Positions 1-12,610 of a stretch of DNA of 64,000 nt are shown in pieces. A program made the position numbers and the translations under genes. This stretch comes from Pseudocercospora fijiensis CIRAD86 (taxonomy: Eukaryota; Ascomycota; Dothideomycetes; Mycosphaerellales; Mycosphaerellaceae). The stretch's first letter is position 1; each line of letters starts with the position of its first letter. The stretch is from the NCBI RefSeq assembly GCF_000340215.1, contig NW_006921538.1, forward strand, positions 1,426,001 through 1,490,000, written 5' to 3'. The notes below the pieces were generated by a model. That model made no database searches. It saw nothing but the letters and a program-made list of their open reading frames with translations, and had not been told where the DNA came from.

Positions 1-1555
1 GCTAGCGGAGCAACTCAACGGGCGAGAAGTAGACGATTCCTAGTACGAAGTTGTAACTATCGAGTAAGATAAAGTCCGAAATCGTTATATTATCTAGCTA
101 GTAGTCGCTACTGTTGTAGTTACCTATTAGCGGATACTATTTACTCTAGGTACGCAAACTCAGCCCGCTAAGACGATAGTCGTTCTATAGATAGTCTATT
201 AGAAAGACCGTGTTCTTAGGAAACGATAGATCGCCCTAGTTCCGGAGTCCGTTGTCCTTTTTGTTCTACTTAAGGTAAGTCGCGATAATGCGAGCGAGCG
301 GTCTCGTAATCGGTAGCAATAGTCCGTCCTTATCCTACTTCGAGTTAGGATTCAGTCCTTGCTCGAAGGAGATCTAGCGTATATTCTAGTAGGCGAAGTC
401 TAAGTTGTACTTGTTCTACCTTTTCCTAGTAAGAGCTAGATCCTCTAGTTTATAGTCTAGGACTATAGTATCCTTCTGCGATAATCCTACGACTAGTACG
501 CTCTTCTATATAGTTGATAGAGTACTTAACTTAGCCTCCTCGTTATTACCCGTTATAAACAACTTATTATTAGGATTCGATACTGCGATATCTTCTTATA
601 TAAGCGAGTCTCTATCGTCTATATAGAAGACGTCGGCACTTGTCTCTATCTCGTTGACTGCCGGTAATGCCGCTAGTAGTGCTACCGGTGCCTGCGTAGT
701 AGTAACGGGCGGGAGCTGTACAACCGTTACGCTAGCTGCTTTTAGCGTTAGTAAAGCTTTCGTATTAGCAAACTTAGAGACTAGTAGAGTAGCAGGTCCC
801 TTCGACACTGTATTAACCTCTCCTTTACGGATCTTCTATTCTCGCTATACTCTACCTTTCTCCGTAGTAGTATCCTATCCCTATATAATCTTAGCGCGTT
901 CCTAACGTATAGGCCGATTAGGTCTAGGGCTAGTATCTAGAGATCCGTTTCGACCCGGACCTAACGTCTTCTACGAGCCTCGCCTACGAACTAGAGAGCG
1001 TTTACGCCGCTAAGCTCGCCCTATATCGCGTCTAGTGCTTAGAGATCTCCGCCGGTACGATCTGTCTCTAGAATCGTTACGATGTCTATCGCTACTAGTA
1101 CGTAAAGGAACGTACTTGTCGTATCCGCTTCGATAGTATCTACTATCGTTAGAAGGCACGTATCGATCGAACCTGTAATTCTTATTAGTAGGACTTAGAG
1201 AACGACCTCGTCTACGGCCGCGATTATCTCGTCGGGCACTATAATAAATAGAGTCCGGCAACCGTCTTAGTAATCTTATACGACTACTAGTATACTTACC
1301 TAACCGTCTCTCTCGAGAACGGTTATTTCTACGTACCGCTACTAGAGACCCTCGCCTCTATCGACGGTCTAATCGAGAGTCGTATAGCGAACGAGACCTC
1401 CTAGACGTTCTTAAGCTCGCGTCCGTACGACGCGATAGCCTAGAGCCTTTATATCGAGATAAGGACTCAACTCTACTATCTCCTCGCCTAGCTGTCCGGC
1501 TAGTAGGACTACGAGTCCGCCTAGAAGCGTCTACATATCTATACGAAGATAACAT
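1..1555 (-). pseudogene. RIP-mutated Arg/Ser-rich reading frame, function unknown
   Basis: A single minus-strand frame runs from an ATG at 1555 to the window edge (about 518 codons) and is interrupted almost only by TAG. The first 250 or so codons are very rich in Arg, Ser, Asp and Tyr, with many RS, SR and RDR pairs, like an RS or RGG-type nucleic-acid-binding tail. The next 70 codons (808-596) are Ala/Val/Thr-rich. The rest reads like an ordinary globular protein with no motif I know. Keeping one frame over 1.5 kb argues for a former intron-less protein gene killed by C-to-T changes. The last visible stop (TAG at 2-4) may be a mutated CAG, so the frame probably continues to the left. It is divergent from the helicase frame at 4719, with 3.1 kb between them. 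It could belong to a mobile element or to a multicopy host gene. Confidence 0.5.
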
Positions 1556-2255
1556 TGTCTAATTTAGATATAGGCGAGGCGCGTACGTAGCGCCTTAAGC
1601 CGGGAATAGTAAAACCGCGTAAGCGGCAGAGAAAAGAGTAAGTAAATAGAGGCGTAACGCCTCTTATAGGAATTGAAATTAATAATACACTTATAAAAGC
1701 GTATCGGATATAAGGAGAAAGGACGTTTAGGCCTAGCCTAATACTATATAAAGTCGAATTCTGCTAAGCCTCTTCTTAGGAAGGTACCTTCCTCTATCGC
1801 TCGACAAAGTAGCAAATCTAGCAACTGCCCTTTAGACTACGAGAAAGTTACGTTCACTAATAGTGTCGTATTAGTCGTTTGATATACTTTAATGTAAAGT
1901 ATACTTAGCTCTAATGTACTCGCGTAGTATAAAGTCTCCTTTAATCGGTATAGCGTACCATTTGCGTCGCGTAGTTGCGCGTATTATCTTTTCTTCGATT
2001 CTATTAGAAGTATGTTTCCGCGCGACTATCGGCTAGTAGCTTATAATAGTAGCTAATGTTAGCAACAAGTATAACAGGTCTAGATAATAAAAGAACACAG
2101 ACCTCCTACTCTTAGGCGCTTACGTATTATAAAGTCTCCTTTAATTAATAGAGTATGCTAATCGTATAAGTAGAATCCCTGTCTAGCTAGGCGTATAGTC
2201 TTTCCTTCTTTCTATTGTATTAGACAACCCTATATTCTTTCTTCTTAGCTAACGC
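1556..2255. other. Non-coding, RIP-like sequence
   Basis: No reading frame or RNA gene is recognisable. An 18-bp phrase, TATAAAGTCTCCTTTAAT, occurs twice about 200 bp apart (near 1928 and 2129). A short palindrome built on TATACTTTA/TAAAGTATA lies near 1882-1902. Both may be transposon debris. Confidence 0.5.
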
Positions 2256-2555
2256 TCTTCGTCCGGTATACCGCTCGAGCGATATTCGATATCCTTATAA
2301 GTGTTCCTTCGTCCGCTATACCGCTCGAGCGATGTTCGACATCCTTATAAGTGTTCCTTCGTCCGCTATACCGCTCGAGCGATATTCGACATCCTTATAA
2401 GTGTTCCTTCGTCCGCTATACCGCTCGAGCGATATTCGACATCCTTATAAGTATTCCTTCGTCCGCTATACCGCTCGAGCGATATTCGATATCCTTATAA
2501 GTCTTCCTTCGTCCGCTATACCGCTCGAGCGATATTCGACATCCTTATAAGTGTT
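2256..2555. repeat. 50-bp minisatellite, six copies
   Basis: Six head-to-tail copies of a 50-bp unit. The phrase ATCCTTATAA recurs at 2291, 2341, 2391, 2441, 2491 and 2541, exactly 50 bp apart. Each unit contains the inverted CCGCTCGAGCG core. Copies differ mainly by C/T and G/A transitions. Weaker relatives of the unit (CATCCTTA phrases) continue to about 3110, so the array may once have been longer. Confidence 0.9.
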
Positions 2556-3729
2556 TTGCCGTATTACTCCGTCTAGAATTAACGGCCTTCGCTTATGCGA
2601 ATACTAGTTTAGGTAATAATCGACTTCCTTATTTTACCGCTACGACCTCCGATAGCTAGACTAAGCGATATACGACATCCTTAGGGGTGCTTCTTAGATC
2701 GTAGACGTCTTTCGAACCTAGTCTAAGTGATTTTTGTATCCTTATAATATAGCCGATCTAATTTATGCCTACCGCCCGATTAGTTTACTAAGAATCCTTA
2801 CCTACGATAAACCCGCAGCTTCCTTAATTGCTAGCGATCGGCATAGGTTTGAATAACATTACGCTATTACTAACTTTAGTACGCCGCTGTTGCTACTTAT
2901 AAGATTCGACAATAGGTGTCTTACGAATCCCTCTAGGCTAAAAGCCGCTATAAGAGATATTCGCTATCCTTATGCTCGAGTATAACGCCGGCTCCGTCTA
3001 TAGCTAACTCGAGAGATCCTTAGCATCCTCCTCTTCTAAGAATTCTAAGCGATTTTCAACATCCTTAAGCTCTTTCGGCTATCGTTCTATAGCTCTTTAT
3101 AGATGCTCGACATCCTAAACTAATACTGTACGCAGCTATCTCGAGCGGTTAACGGTACCCTTAACAAATTTCTATTACGCTACACTTTACTATTACTTAT
3201 CGCTATATACTTAAGTAATATTTAGCTTCCTTAGTATAATTTCGTTGTCTGCGTACAAAATGCCGTAAGATTTCCGATATCCGCAGTACTACGAGTCGCG
3301 GCAAAATTTATAGTATTCTCCGACCGGTGATCTCGTAGCAAGTTATACGGCTCGATAGCAGCCTTAGGCGTATCGTCTATAGTGTCTGTATACATACAAG
3401 GAAGAAAGGGCGGTTAGGCGGCTAACATCGCTAGCTAACTTATCCGGGCGCGCTTAGCTATAGCTAGTATATATTTCCGACTTTACCTTCCTCCTTACTA
3501 GTATATATATATGCTTAGCGTCCTATCCGAGGCTTAACGCATACTACCGTTGTTAGTCGAGGACGTAATAGTAATCTATACTAATACTATAATTCACAGT
3601 CTACCGGAGAGTCGTATAGCATCTTTACTAAGGACTCCTAGTAATCTACAAACGTTCCGTAGAGCCGACTCTATATACTAATCGAGTTTAAAGACCTTCT
3701 CGTATAGACCGGTAAGAACTCTAACAATC
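2556..3729. other. Non-coding, decayed minisatellite and unidentified sequence
   Basis: The first 550 bp hold scattered, diverged echoes of the preceding 50-bp unit (phrases like GACATCCTTA). The rest is TpA-rich sequence in which I see no coding frame. Confidence 0.4.
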
Positions 3730-4152
3730 GGACGTTAGTCGTAGTAGCGCGAGATATAAGAGATATACGGGATCTTTATTTGTATAAGCAGCAAAGTTAG
3801 AGGAGTAGGCAGATTTGTATATCTAAAAAGGAAAGAGATATCGAAGGAGAAGTCGGGATAAGGTAAAGAACGTATACAGAATAGACAAGTCTAGCCTAGG
3901 GAAGGCCGGAGATAATAATAGTAGTTCTATATTAGCTAGGAAGTATATCTAGGCAAACAATATCGTTTTTGAATATCTTACTAACGCTAGCTATAGGCTC
4001 TTTGCGGTTGATCTATATCGCACTTCGAAGGCTATTAGACGGATAGTATAGCAGGCAGGACAGATTTACTATAGCTGCGAAATGTATATCGATAACCGAA
4101 TTGATCTAGCGAGATTATATCTAGAGTGCGAGTAGCTAGTAAGTGAATCGTA
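3730..4152 (+). pseudogene. Short decayed coding frame, unidentified
   Basis: One plus-strand frame reads as plausible protein for about 140 codons, with stops mainly TAG. A basic stretch (KGKRYRRRSRDK) is followed by a better preserved block beginning ARKYI that contains NIVFEYLTNASYR and later QAGQIYYSCEMYIDNR. No family is recognised. It lies 570 bp upstream of the helicase pseudogene on the same strand and could be a first exon or a separate gene. The boundaries are uncertain. Confidence 0.35.
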
Positions 4153-4718
4153 ATCGAAGACTACTAATAACCGCGCTGTAGAAGTGTCGTAACTACCGTC
4201 TTAGGCAAAATAACAATAAAGGATACTGCTACACTATTCGCTCTACTATATAACAACTATTCGGCCCGCGATAGGCGCTAGTAGCCTTTTCTCGGCAGTC
4301 CTGTTCGCGAGTTTGTTAATTAAGGCATCGAGCTTCCTACGGACGTAGACTGTTCGGCCGTAACTTATAGCCGTTTGCGTCTATAAGTTGTAGCATTACC
4401 GAGCGGGAAGTCCCGGTATACGTTTAGTATGTTTTGAAAATTTGCTACGCGCGCTTAATCTCTCTTTAGCTAGTAGAGTACGACCTCTGCGTATACCTCT
4501 TTTAGCTGCGAACTAGGTACGTTGTCGTCTAGCGAGCGATAGGAGGCGCTTTATTTACTAACCTCTTTATAGCCCCTAAGTTTCCGCGACTTTTCGCGAC
4601 TTTTCGCGACTTCTACCGCTTTTTTTTCGCTTTTTGTATACCCCCTCTTCCCTTTCTACCCGGCTTAAGGTACCGCGTATATACTTCGCCTATATACAAA
4701 TATAAAATAGCTTTAGAA
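4153..4718. other. Spacer upstream of the helicase pseudogene
   Basis: No coding frame is visible. From about 4580 the sequence becomes pyrimidine-rich, with three TTTCGCGACT repeats, a T run and CCCCCTCTTCCC, about 60-140 bp before the helicase ATG. This resembles the CT-rich promoters of filamentous fungi. Confidence 0.35.
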
Positions 4719-7700
4719 ATGGACCTAAGCTCTCCCGCTGTCGTAGGATTAGCTATTATAGCGTTCGGCGCTACTAATGTTAATATAAGCAACGCGGGAT
4801 AGGGTAATACGCCGCACCTCCGTCCCGGCGAGAAGTCTAATAACGATTAGTTAGAGACTAATTCGGAAACAGAAGAGAATGAGAAAGAGGAGGTTAAGGT
4901 AAAGAGCACCTAGATTACGCCGCTCGAGGAAAACTATCGCATCGTTAAGAACTTGCCGGTAGACAAGTAGGGCGTAGAGTCCTATAGCGATAGGTTATAT
5001 CCGCTATATCTCGGATATATCTACGGTAGATACTAGAAGGCCGTACGACCCGATACCTCTAAGTTTGCAGCTAAATTTGTACCGCTCCCGGCACTGTCGG
5101 CCAATGTATAGAAGGTCGATGCTCTAGACCCTATAATAGGACTAGAGGCAACGGCGAGTGCACCTTCACCTTAGGCGTCTTTAGCTTAGCTAGGCAAGGC
5201 TATATAGGGGTCTTTAGCTTAGCTACGTAAGGCTAGAAAGCGTAACACTCGCAAGAAGGCCTAAGGTAAAGCCGATAGCAAGCAGATCCTATATACTAAT
5301 AAAGCGCAAGTAGCGGTTGTAGTCGGCGATCTTTCTTTATACGGATTATTAGGTACTAGAGACTGCCCGCTAGACTTCTTTAGTTCACTTACGCCGCCGC
5401 GCAAAGATTACCTAGATAATAGCGAGCCGATTATCTCCTTTACGCCTATTATATACTCGTAGGTGCCCGGGTTTAAGCTAAAGATTAATAGCTGTATTAA
5501 TTACACCGGAGCGAAGAAGCCTTTAGTTACGGTCTTCGTATATACTAACGATATCGCTCGTTAGATCTAGGGAACGAACGATATCGACGCGATCGGGTTT
5601 AAGATATACTAGGGCGAAGATCCCGATATAGTTGCGCGTTAGGCGCAAGCTTATAAGTCCTTCCGCGATAACTAAAAGGAGAATAGCGTTAGTAAGATTC
5701 ATTTCAGACTTAATCCTGCTACGATTACTAGTTAATACGCAGTCGTCGTTAATAAGGACGTACTATTTAGTGCATCTCCTCGCCGCCCTAAATTTTACGG
5801 CGATCTAAGCCTAAACCTGCCGGAACTAGTAGGTTACTAGCAAATGTATAAGAGAGAAGAAGATCGTAACTATATCTGTCGTACGGATTAGCTTATCGCT
5901 CGGCTCTACTATAGTAAAGAGTTCTCTATCTTCCGCTATTAGCCTAAGAATAACTCGTATTTCCGGGCATTTTAAAACTTCTCGGACTAGTAGGGTAAGG
6001 CTATAAAAGATACAGCTACTAACGGCAACTTCCTATACTATCGTCGATAGGTACGACTTCTTAATGCCGACATTATAAATCTAAAGTTTCCGTTCGTCTA
6101 AGTACTACTACTACGTTAGCTCGTTAAGACGTAGAGACTTAAGTACGATACTTAAGGCTAGATCGCGAACTTCACTCTAGAGGGCTAGGCATCGTTTACG
6201 GATATCGAGCATTACCTAGACGTAGAGACTAAGTCTATCGAGGCTCGGATCGCGGCCTAGCGTATATACGCCTATAAGGGGTATCTCCTAAAAGATGCAT
6301 TCGAAGGAATTAACGAGACTAAGACGCTATCGGCTCGTATTACGCTATTACAGACGAGCGATACTAACGCTAGCTTATAGCTTAAGATCTTCCTTAAAGA
6401 TAAGGAAGAGAAAGAAGTAGGCGGTTAGGTTAAGAAGAGTAAGCGATACTAGCCCGCTACTAGAACGCGAGTAGAGGTATTTATCTACGAAGAGGGTCCG
6501 TTTAAGGGTATAAAGCTTATCGGAGAGATCTCTACCGACATCTTCGCTACGTATCCTACGGCGTACATTCTTACGTAGCCTAAGCGCGGTAGCGCCAACC
6601 TACTTTAGGCGGCTTATACGATCTCGATGAAGTTCAAGTAAGATCCTATAAGCGCGGTACGCTAGAACTAGGCGCTAGTCGAGCTCGGGAAGGGCGTTAA
6701 GCGCACGACCGGAGTCGACTTCGCTCGTTAGCTTCTAGGCGCTATACTAAGTATCTAGCAATAGAACGGGCTTACGCTTAGCCGCTAGTATAGTCCGACG
6801 GCCGAGACGTCGTTTAGGAATACGATCGCGAGATTTAGCTTAAACGTAGGCTAGATAGAATCTATATTAAGGAGTTTCTATTCTCGAGATAGCCTAACCT
6901 TAATTTGGGGTCCGCCTAGTACGGGCAAGTCGTACACTGTGAACGCTATCTCTTATAGCTATATTATAGCTAGTAAGGCTCTAGGGGCTCTAAAGTGCTA
7001 AGTACTCTCGTGCGCGCCTACTAACCCGGCCGTGCAGAATCTATATAAGAACTTTAATAAGACCTATAACGCTAAGGGCAAGCTTCGAGTTGTTCTATTC
7101 TAAGGTAGGTATACTCGCAAGGCTAAGGAATCGGCGACTATACGCGACGACATCTATAATAAGCATTAGCGGTTACTATAGGCTGTCGTAGACTCTCTCG
7201 TAAAGAGCACGTATACTAATCTAGAGCTATAGGACTTCTACCTATACAATTAGACTATACCGTTTATTAAGGATTGCGTTAAGAATACGGATAGCCCGTA
7301 CTATACGGAGGCCTTAGAACATTAAGACGTTGCGCGATCGGTTAGCAAGAAGTATCGCGCGAGTCTATCTCTAGACGATCTAAAGGAACGCACTTAGTAG
7401 CTAAGGAATAATCGCCGAGTCTAGGAAGGTCGAGTATTAGAGACTACAGATATTATATTCTATACGAACAACGCGTCCGCCTATAATAAGATAGTAGAGG
7501 GAGCTAGACCTACGCTATTGTGCTAGGATAAGGTTGCGATAGGACAATTCGAGGATACTATTACTAGTATAGCCTTCTTTAGAGAGACCCTTCTCGCCGC
7601 GGTCTTTGCTAGTAATTATAAGTAGTAGGGCCTACTACCGATCTTACGCGGTGCTAATGAGAGTATACGATGCTCGCTAACGTCGATCTTCCGGAAGCTC

Positions 7701-8741
7701 TACGAGAATCCCGACTTTACTAAGAAAGATATACTAACGGAGTAGCGTCGTATAGCTCCTTAGATCTCTCGGATAATCTCGGAAGTCTTCTACGACGGTA
7801 AGTTAGTCGATTATTCTACCGTAGTTTAGCAGCACGCTATCGATATTACGCTAGAGTACGCGCTAGCCAAGTTGAAGCTATACTACGCTCTAGAAGCCGG
7901 TAATCGAAGCTTGCGATTTGCTATCGACGTTTCTAGGATTAACAGCGTCTATAAGGTAAAATCGGCCTCCGGCTCGTCGTATAATGTAGCGGAGGCTTAG
8001 GCGATCGCCTTCTATATAAAGTACTTGCTCGGTACCGAAGTCCCTAAAGGTAGTCGCAAGATTTTGCCTTCGGACTTCCTTATTATTACGCCGTATAAGG
8101 AGCAGGCCGGTGTTATTAAGAGCCACTTATTAGCGCACTTGCAGAACACGGAGTTAGCGAATTAGCTATAGGTTAAGACGTCTGCTAAGGTCTAAGGACG
8201 AGAAGCTACTATTAGCCTTATCTCTCTCGTCCGCTATAATAAGGATAATGCCCTACTTCTAGGATTTATAACCGATACTCGATAGCTTTGCGTCAACTTG
8301 TCTCGTCTAATGCGCTATCTTATACCCTTTAGCAATTGGCTTATATAGATAGTCGCGCAGCTTAATTACGCGCCTTAATTAACGTAAAAGCGAGGAAAAT
8401 TCAGCACATTTGCCTAGATTGTGTCCGATTTCCGTATAAAGCAAGAGGTAGTATTAGCGAGCTATATGCTATCGCTAATTAATAGTTAAGATCTAGACCT
8501 AGCGCATAATATCCGAAAGAAGCTAGTGCTAACCCCAAAATTCGGGAAAGTACCTATATACATCCCTTAGCCTCTACTATAGCGCACCTTCCCGCCCGTG
8601 CCCGAGAAGAGAGATACCTCGTATGCGTAGCCTCTAGATTCGCGTAACGCTAACGGCAAGCGCACTATAGGTATCTCTTAATCTCGCGTTACTACGCAAG
8701 ACGGGGCAGAGGACTCTACTATAGACGATACTAGATTATAA
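4719..8741 (+). pseudogene. RIP-inactivated UPF1/Dna2-type SF1 helicase
   Basis: A single frame of 1340 codons from ATG 4719 to TAA 8739-8741, intron-less and broken almost only by TAG. Superfamily 1 helicase motifs appear in order. Walker A reads WGPPSTGKS at about residue 730 (6906). A Walker B relative at 7524-7532 reads TAG-D-K, where DE is expected. A GDxxQ-like motif III survives as SNYK plus two stops at about 7610. TPYKEQ lies at about 8090. A QGRE-like block followed by ISLVR lies at about 8190, and a motif VI relative, VNLSRLMR, at about 8291. This order is typical of the AAA_12 UPF1/Dna2/Nam7 group, which translocates on RNA or DNA. The 730-residue N-terminal part is acidic near its start and otherwise unrecognised. 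The Walker A glycine and the acidic catalytic residues are changed in ways RIP explains, so the copy is dead. Confidence 0.85.
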
Positions 8742-9710
8742 TCGGCTAAGTACCCCCCCGCTCCCCTTTTGCTAACGATAGAAACTGATTAAACTATCTT
8801 TTTTTTTAGGTTACTTATTCGTAGGCGTATTTGTTCGACGGTATTAAAACTACTGTCCGGAGGGCCACTTACCGCAAGGCTAGGCTATACGATTCTCTCG
8901 CGATAGTCGGGGCGGGAATTGAACAAAGAAACCTATAAAAAAAAAAGAAAAAGCAGCAGCAAAGCTAGTTAAAAAAACTCCTTCGGGACTCTTATGAAGT
9001 GCTTCTACCTTAACGTAGTATAAGAGCTTAATACTCTGCCTATAGAGCTACTAAGAGGAGCATACAATTTATATATCCGAGTAAGCACTATTATCGTTAT
9101 TAGAAAATAACACCGTATTAAGAAAGGGAGGGTAGAGAATGTTTTAGCACTAGCTACTATCGTTACATCGCTTGAGCCCCTTATTTCCGGCGGCTGTGTT
9201 ATAAGGGTTAGTAGCTAAGTAGTGAGAATATATACGAAACTTTGAACTAAACTAAAGGGAGTACTAAATTAATATAGCTGCTATCTATATAAGACGAACT
9301 GCGAAGAAAGGAAGAAGGGTGCCTTAGAGGGAGAGCCCCTTCCTTAGTATTCCGCCCTACGGCCGTCTAGCGCGTCCGACGCGCGAGCGCAAGTACGTAT
9401 ATCCCGCTTGTCCGCTGTCTCGTAGCGCCTTTGTCTCCTAGCTAACTTGCGTAGCGCGCGTATACGAACTCGTTTAACCGCTCTTAAGCAAACATATTTC
9501 TCCTAGCTCTTCCCTACCTTCCGGTTCCTTCCTACTACTCGGATCTGTCCTATAACTCTATATATCTCGCTTACTATCGTCCGTATATACGTACGCGTAG
9601 TTTAGTGCAGTCCCGTCGTTTGTATATTAATATATAACGTATTATTCTACTATATATAGCCTCCGCGGGAGTCCCTAAGATGTTACGTTATACGGCTAAA
9701 TAGGCGGCTA
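8742..9710. other. Non-coding sequence downstream of the helicase
   Basis: Contains homopolymer runs (a T9 stretch at about 8800 and an A10 stretch at about 8938) and no readable frame. Nothing else is recognised. Confidence 0.4.
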
Positions 9711-9893
9711 ACTAGGCGTACTAGGCGACCTAGGCGTACTAGGCGTACTAGGCGTACTAGGCGACCTAGGCGTACTAGGCGTACTAGGCGACCTAGGCGT
9801 ACTAGGCGTACTAGGCGTACTAGGCGTACTAGGCGTACTAGGCGTACTAGGCGACCTAGGCGTACTAGGCGTACTAGGCGTACTAGGCGACCT
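9711..9893. repeat. 9-bp minisatellite (AGGCGTACT / AGGCGACCT)
   Basis: About 20 head-to-tail copies of a 9-bp unit in two variants, AGGCGTACT and AGGCGACCT, mixed irregularly. The unit length is a multiple of three, but the context is non-coding. Confidence 0.9.
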
Positions 9894-11184
9894 ACTTCGC
9901 TAGGGGCCCCTACTACTAAGGCAACTTAAATCCGATATTACTTTATAGTATAGCGGCTAGCTTATAGGACTTGTCGGTGCTTTCTAGGCGGCTACTATAA
10001 TATGTGTTATCTGTCTCTTATTAGTAGATAATAGTATATAGAAATAGTCGCACTTACTATTTCTCCTTACTCTCCGACTATCGTCGAGGCTAGTCCTCTA
10101 CCGCCGATTATTTTCCTAATATTGTATAGAGAAAATGTCGCTGCTTAGCGTATGCGAGGCTCTTAGCAACGCTTTATAGCGGCTATCTCCCTACAGCCCC
10201 TTGCTTATTTAACAAGGCTTACATTATCTACTAGTTATTTAATATTTATAACCGCCTTGCGAAGCAAGGGTCTAATAGCAAAAGTGCCGATCGGGATAGC
10301 TTCTCGATCGCAAAATCGCGACTTTGTATATAACGCAAAATATACAATTATTATTATATAAGATTGTAGAGCAAGTAATCGGATTTCATTCTACCTAAAA
10401 ATTATGTTAATGCGACGTTAGGTTGTTGTGTTATAGTCTATAAGCCGAGGGCACTACCTAGCTAAAAGCCGGCTATACTTTACCTCTATTTAGGCTCGTA
10501 GGCATAATGAAGAATTGAGTTGCGTAGATGTGTAGTAGATAGGGATTATATTGCGACCGAGTGCACGTAATAGATTAGTAATTAGGGCTAGCTTCCGAAC
10601 TTACCGACAACTAATTACGAGCACTCTACCTAATTCTTCGCCTACGAGCCTAATATAAACCCGTACGAAACTAGCCTACTAAACACTAATATAACACTAC
10701 AACGTATACAAGATATTCTAAATAGCGGAGGTTGTAGCCCTACTAATTGCGCTTCATTCTACCTATTAAAAAAGTCTATGCGACGTTAGCGCGTTAAGTT
10801 TTCGCTATTCTGCTAAGCCGACTCGACTGTAGCTGTCCGGATTGCTAGGCGGCTAGCTATACTGCTAGAAACACCTTAATATATAATATACCGCATCGCC
10901 TAGCTAACACTTAGAGGTCCTTCTCCTAACGCCGGTAATTATTGTTTAGGTAGGCGAAAATTCCGTCCGACGCCTACTAACCGCTCTATAGCCTTCGAGG
11001 GCAATCGATAACCTTCCTATAGCCGACTCGATACTTCGAGGTCCTTCGTAGACCATTTCTGAATACCTTTTGTGTATAGCATAAGTCTATCCGAGGTGTA
11101 GTTGTTAAGTTGCTGCTATATAGCAGACGCGACTCTAAAGCTAAGGTTAAAACACCTAAAAGTCGCTGCTAGCACTACTACTAT
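9894..11184. other. Non-coding, with a pair of diverged direct repeats
   Basis: Two similar blocks of about 43 bp, both containing TTCATTCTACCTA and later ATGCGACGTTAG, lie at about 10385-10423 and 10750-10788 in the same orientation, 365 bp apart. They could be remnants of short terminal repeats or a local duplication. No coding frame is seen. Confidence 0.4.
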
Positions 11185-11312
11185 AGCTGCTACTATAGCT
11201 AGCAGACCGCTAGCAGACCGCTGCTACTACAGCTGCTACTACAGCTGCTACTACAGCTGCTACCACAGCTGCTACTACAGCTGCTACTATAGCTACTACT
11301 ACCGCTGCTAGG
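11185..11312. repeat. 12-bp minisatellite (CTGCTACTACAG)
   Basis: Roughly ten copies of a 12-bp unit, CTGCTACTACAG, with flanking degenerate copies. Here CpA and CpT are partly retained. The array ends 16 bp before the next coding frame. Confidence 0.85.
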
Positions 11313-11328
11313 CCTCGAGTCCTTTAAG

Positions 11329-11739
11329 ATGTCTAACGAACCTTCTAGTAAGATAACGGTATATAATTACGACGATAAAGGCAATCCAATCCTTCCGCCT
11401 TAGCAGTAAGACGATAGCGGCGATCTAATAGACTAGGATTCAGATAATGCGCCACTTCTAGGCTAGCTAGGTTATTAGTACGCTCTAGTCGGTCTACCTC
11501 TTCCTAGATAGATAGCAGCATTGCCGATGTACTCTATAAGCGGCTTCCTAAGCGATATACTAGAGACTATCGTACGACTAGCGGATATACCTAGGGTTAG
11601 CGACTTCGAAGATAAGCAGTCGGAGTCGGAGACTATAGATAAAGAAGTCGATGCGATAGGCGGTAACTAAGATATAGATAAGGGCAGCGGTTGTAGCGAC
11701 TAAGGAATAAATGAATATAGCTTTTATATTCGTTTATAG
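11329..11739 (+). pseudogene. Small acidic reading frame, RIP-mutated
   Basis: Begins with ATG at 11329 and reads in one frame for about 136 codons, interrupted by TAG/TAA. It begins MSNEPSSKITVYNYDDKG and is rich in Asp, Glu, Ser and Ile; a mid-region reads FLSDILETIVRLADIPRVSD. No family is recognised. It sits just after the CTG-rich minisatellite, which may mark its 5' untranslated region. Some TpG/CpA sites survive, so mutation is lighter than in neighbouring sequence. Confidence 0.4.
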
Positions 11740-11930
11740 TGATCTAACCTGCTATATCTACTATCTAGGCCTTCCTTACTAGCTTTATCTCTTAGGTGCT
11801 AGCTTTATCTTCTAAGTGCGCTTGCCGCCGACAACGATAGCCCCGTCAACTAGGCGGTTAGCGGCGAAGTAGTAGCGGTAGACTAGAGTGCGTGCCTCGT
11901 CGGGGGTGCTTGTAAAGTCGAAGGGTTTAG

Positions 11931-12240
11931 CTAGGCGTATAATAATAGCTTGATAGCTGGCCAGGCTAGGCGTATAATAATAGCTTGATAGCTAGCTAGG
12001 CTAGGCGTATAATAATAGCTTAATAGCTAGCTAGGCTAGGCGTATAATAATGGCTTAATAGCTAGCTAGGCTAGGCGTATAATAATAGCTTAATAGCTAG
12101 CTAGGCTAGGCGTATAATAATGGCTTAATAGCTAGCTAGGCTAGGCGTATAATAATAGCTTGATAGCTGGCTAGGCTAGGCGTATAATAATGGCTTAATA
12201 GCTAGCTAGGCTAGGCGTACGATAATAGCTTAATAGCTAA
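11931..12240. repeat. 35-bp minisatellite, nine copies
   Basis: The phrase GGCGTATAATAAT recurs every 35 bp (GTAT at about 11936, 11971, 12006, 12041, 12076, 12111, 12146, 12181, 12216). Each unit also carries TAGCTAGCTAGG or a close variant. Copies differ by G/A and C/T transitions. Confidence 0.9.
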
Positions 12241-12610
12241 TAGCTCCGTAGACTAGAGTGCGCGCCTGGCGGCGAAGTAATAGCGGTAGACTAGAGTGCG
12301 TGCCTCGTCGTTAGTAGACTAGAGTGCGAGTGCGCGCCTAGCGGCGAAGTAGTAGCGGTAGACTAGAGTGCGTGCCTAGTAGACTAGAGTGCGTACCTCG
12401 TCGGGGGTATTTATAAAGTCGAAGGGTTTGGCTAGGCGTACGATAATGGTTTGATAGCTAGCTACGAAGGGTTTGGCTAGGCGTATAATAATAGTTTAAT
12501 AGCTGGCTACGAAGGGTTTAGCTAGGCGTACGATAATGGCTTGATAGCTAATAGCTCCGTAGACTAGGGGGTTAGCGGCGAAGTAGTAGCGGTAGACTAG
12601 AGAGCTACGT
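12241..12610. repeat. Irregular higher-order repeat around GTAGACTAGAGTGCG
   Basis: The phrase GTAGACTAGAGTGCG occurs about six times, mixed with GGCGAAGTAGTAGCG and single copies of the preceding 35-bp unit. It looks like a compound minisatellite produced by unequal exchange. A related copy precedes the 35-bp array at about 11820-11930. Confidence 0.75.

Noticed and set aside
1..20. Telomere at the left end
   Set aside because: No TTAGGG or CCCTAA array is present at either window edge, so subtelomeric location remains only a hint from the RecQ fragment.
2256..2555. CRISPR-like regular array
   Set aside because: The 50-bp units are head to tail with no unique spacers, and the genome is fungal.
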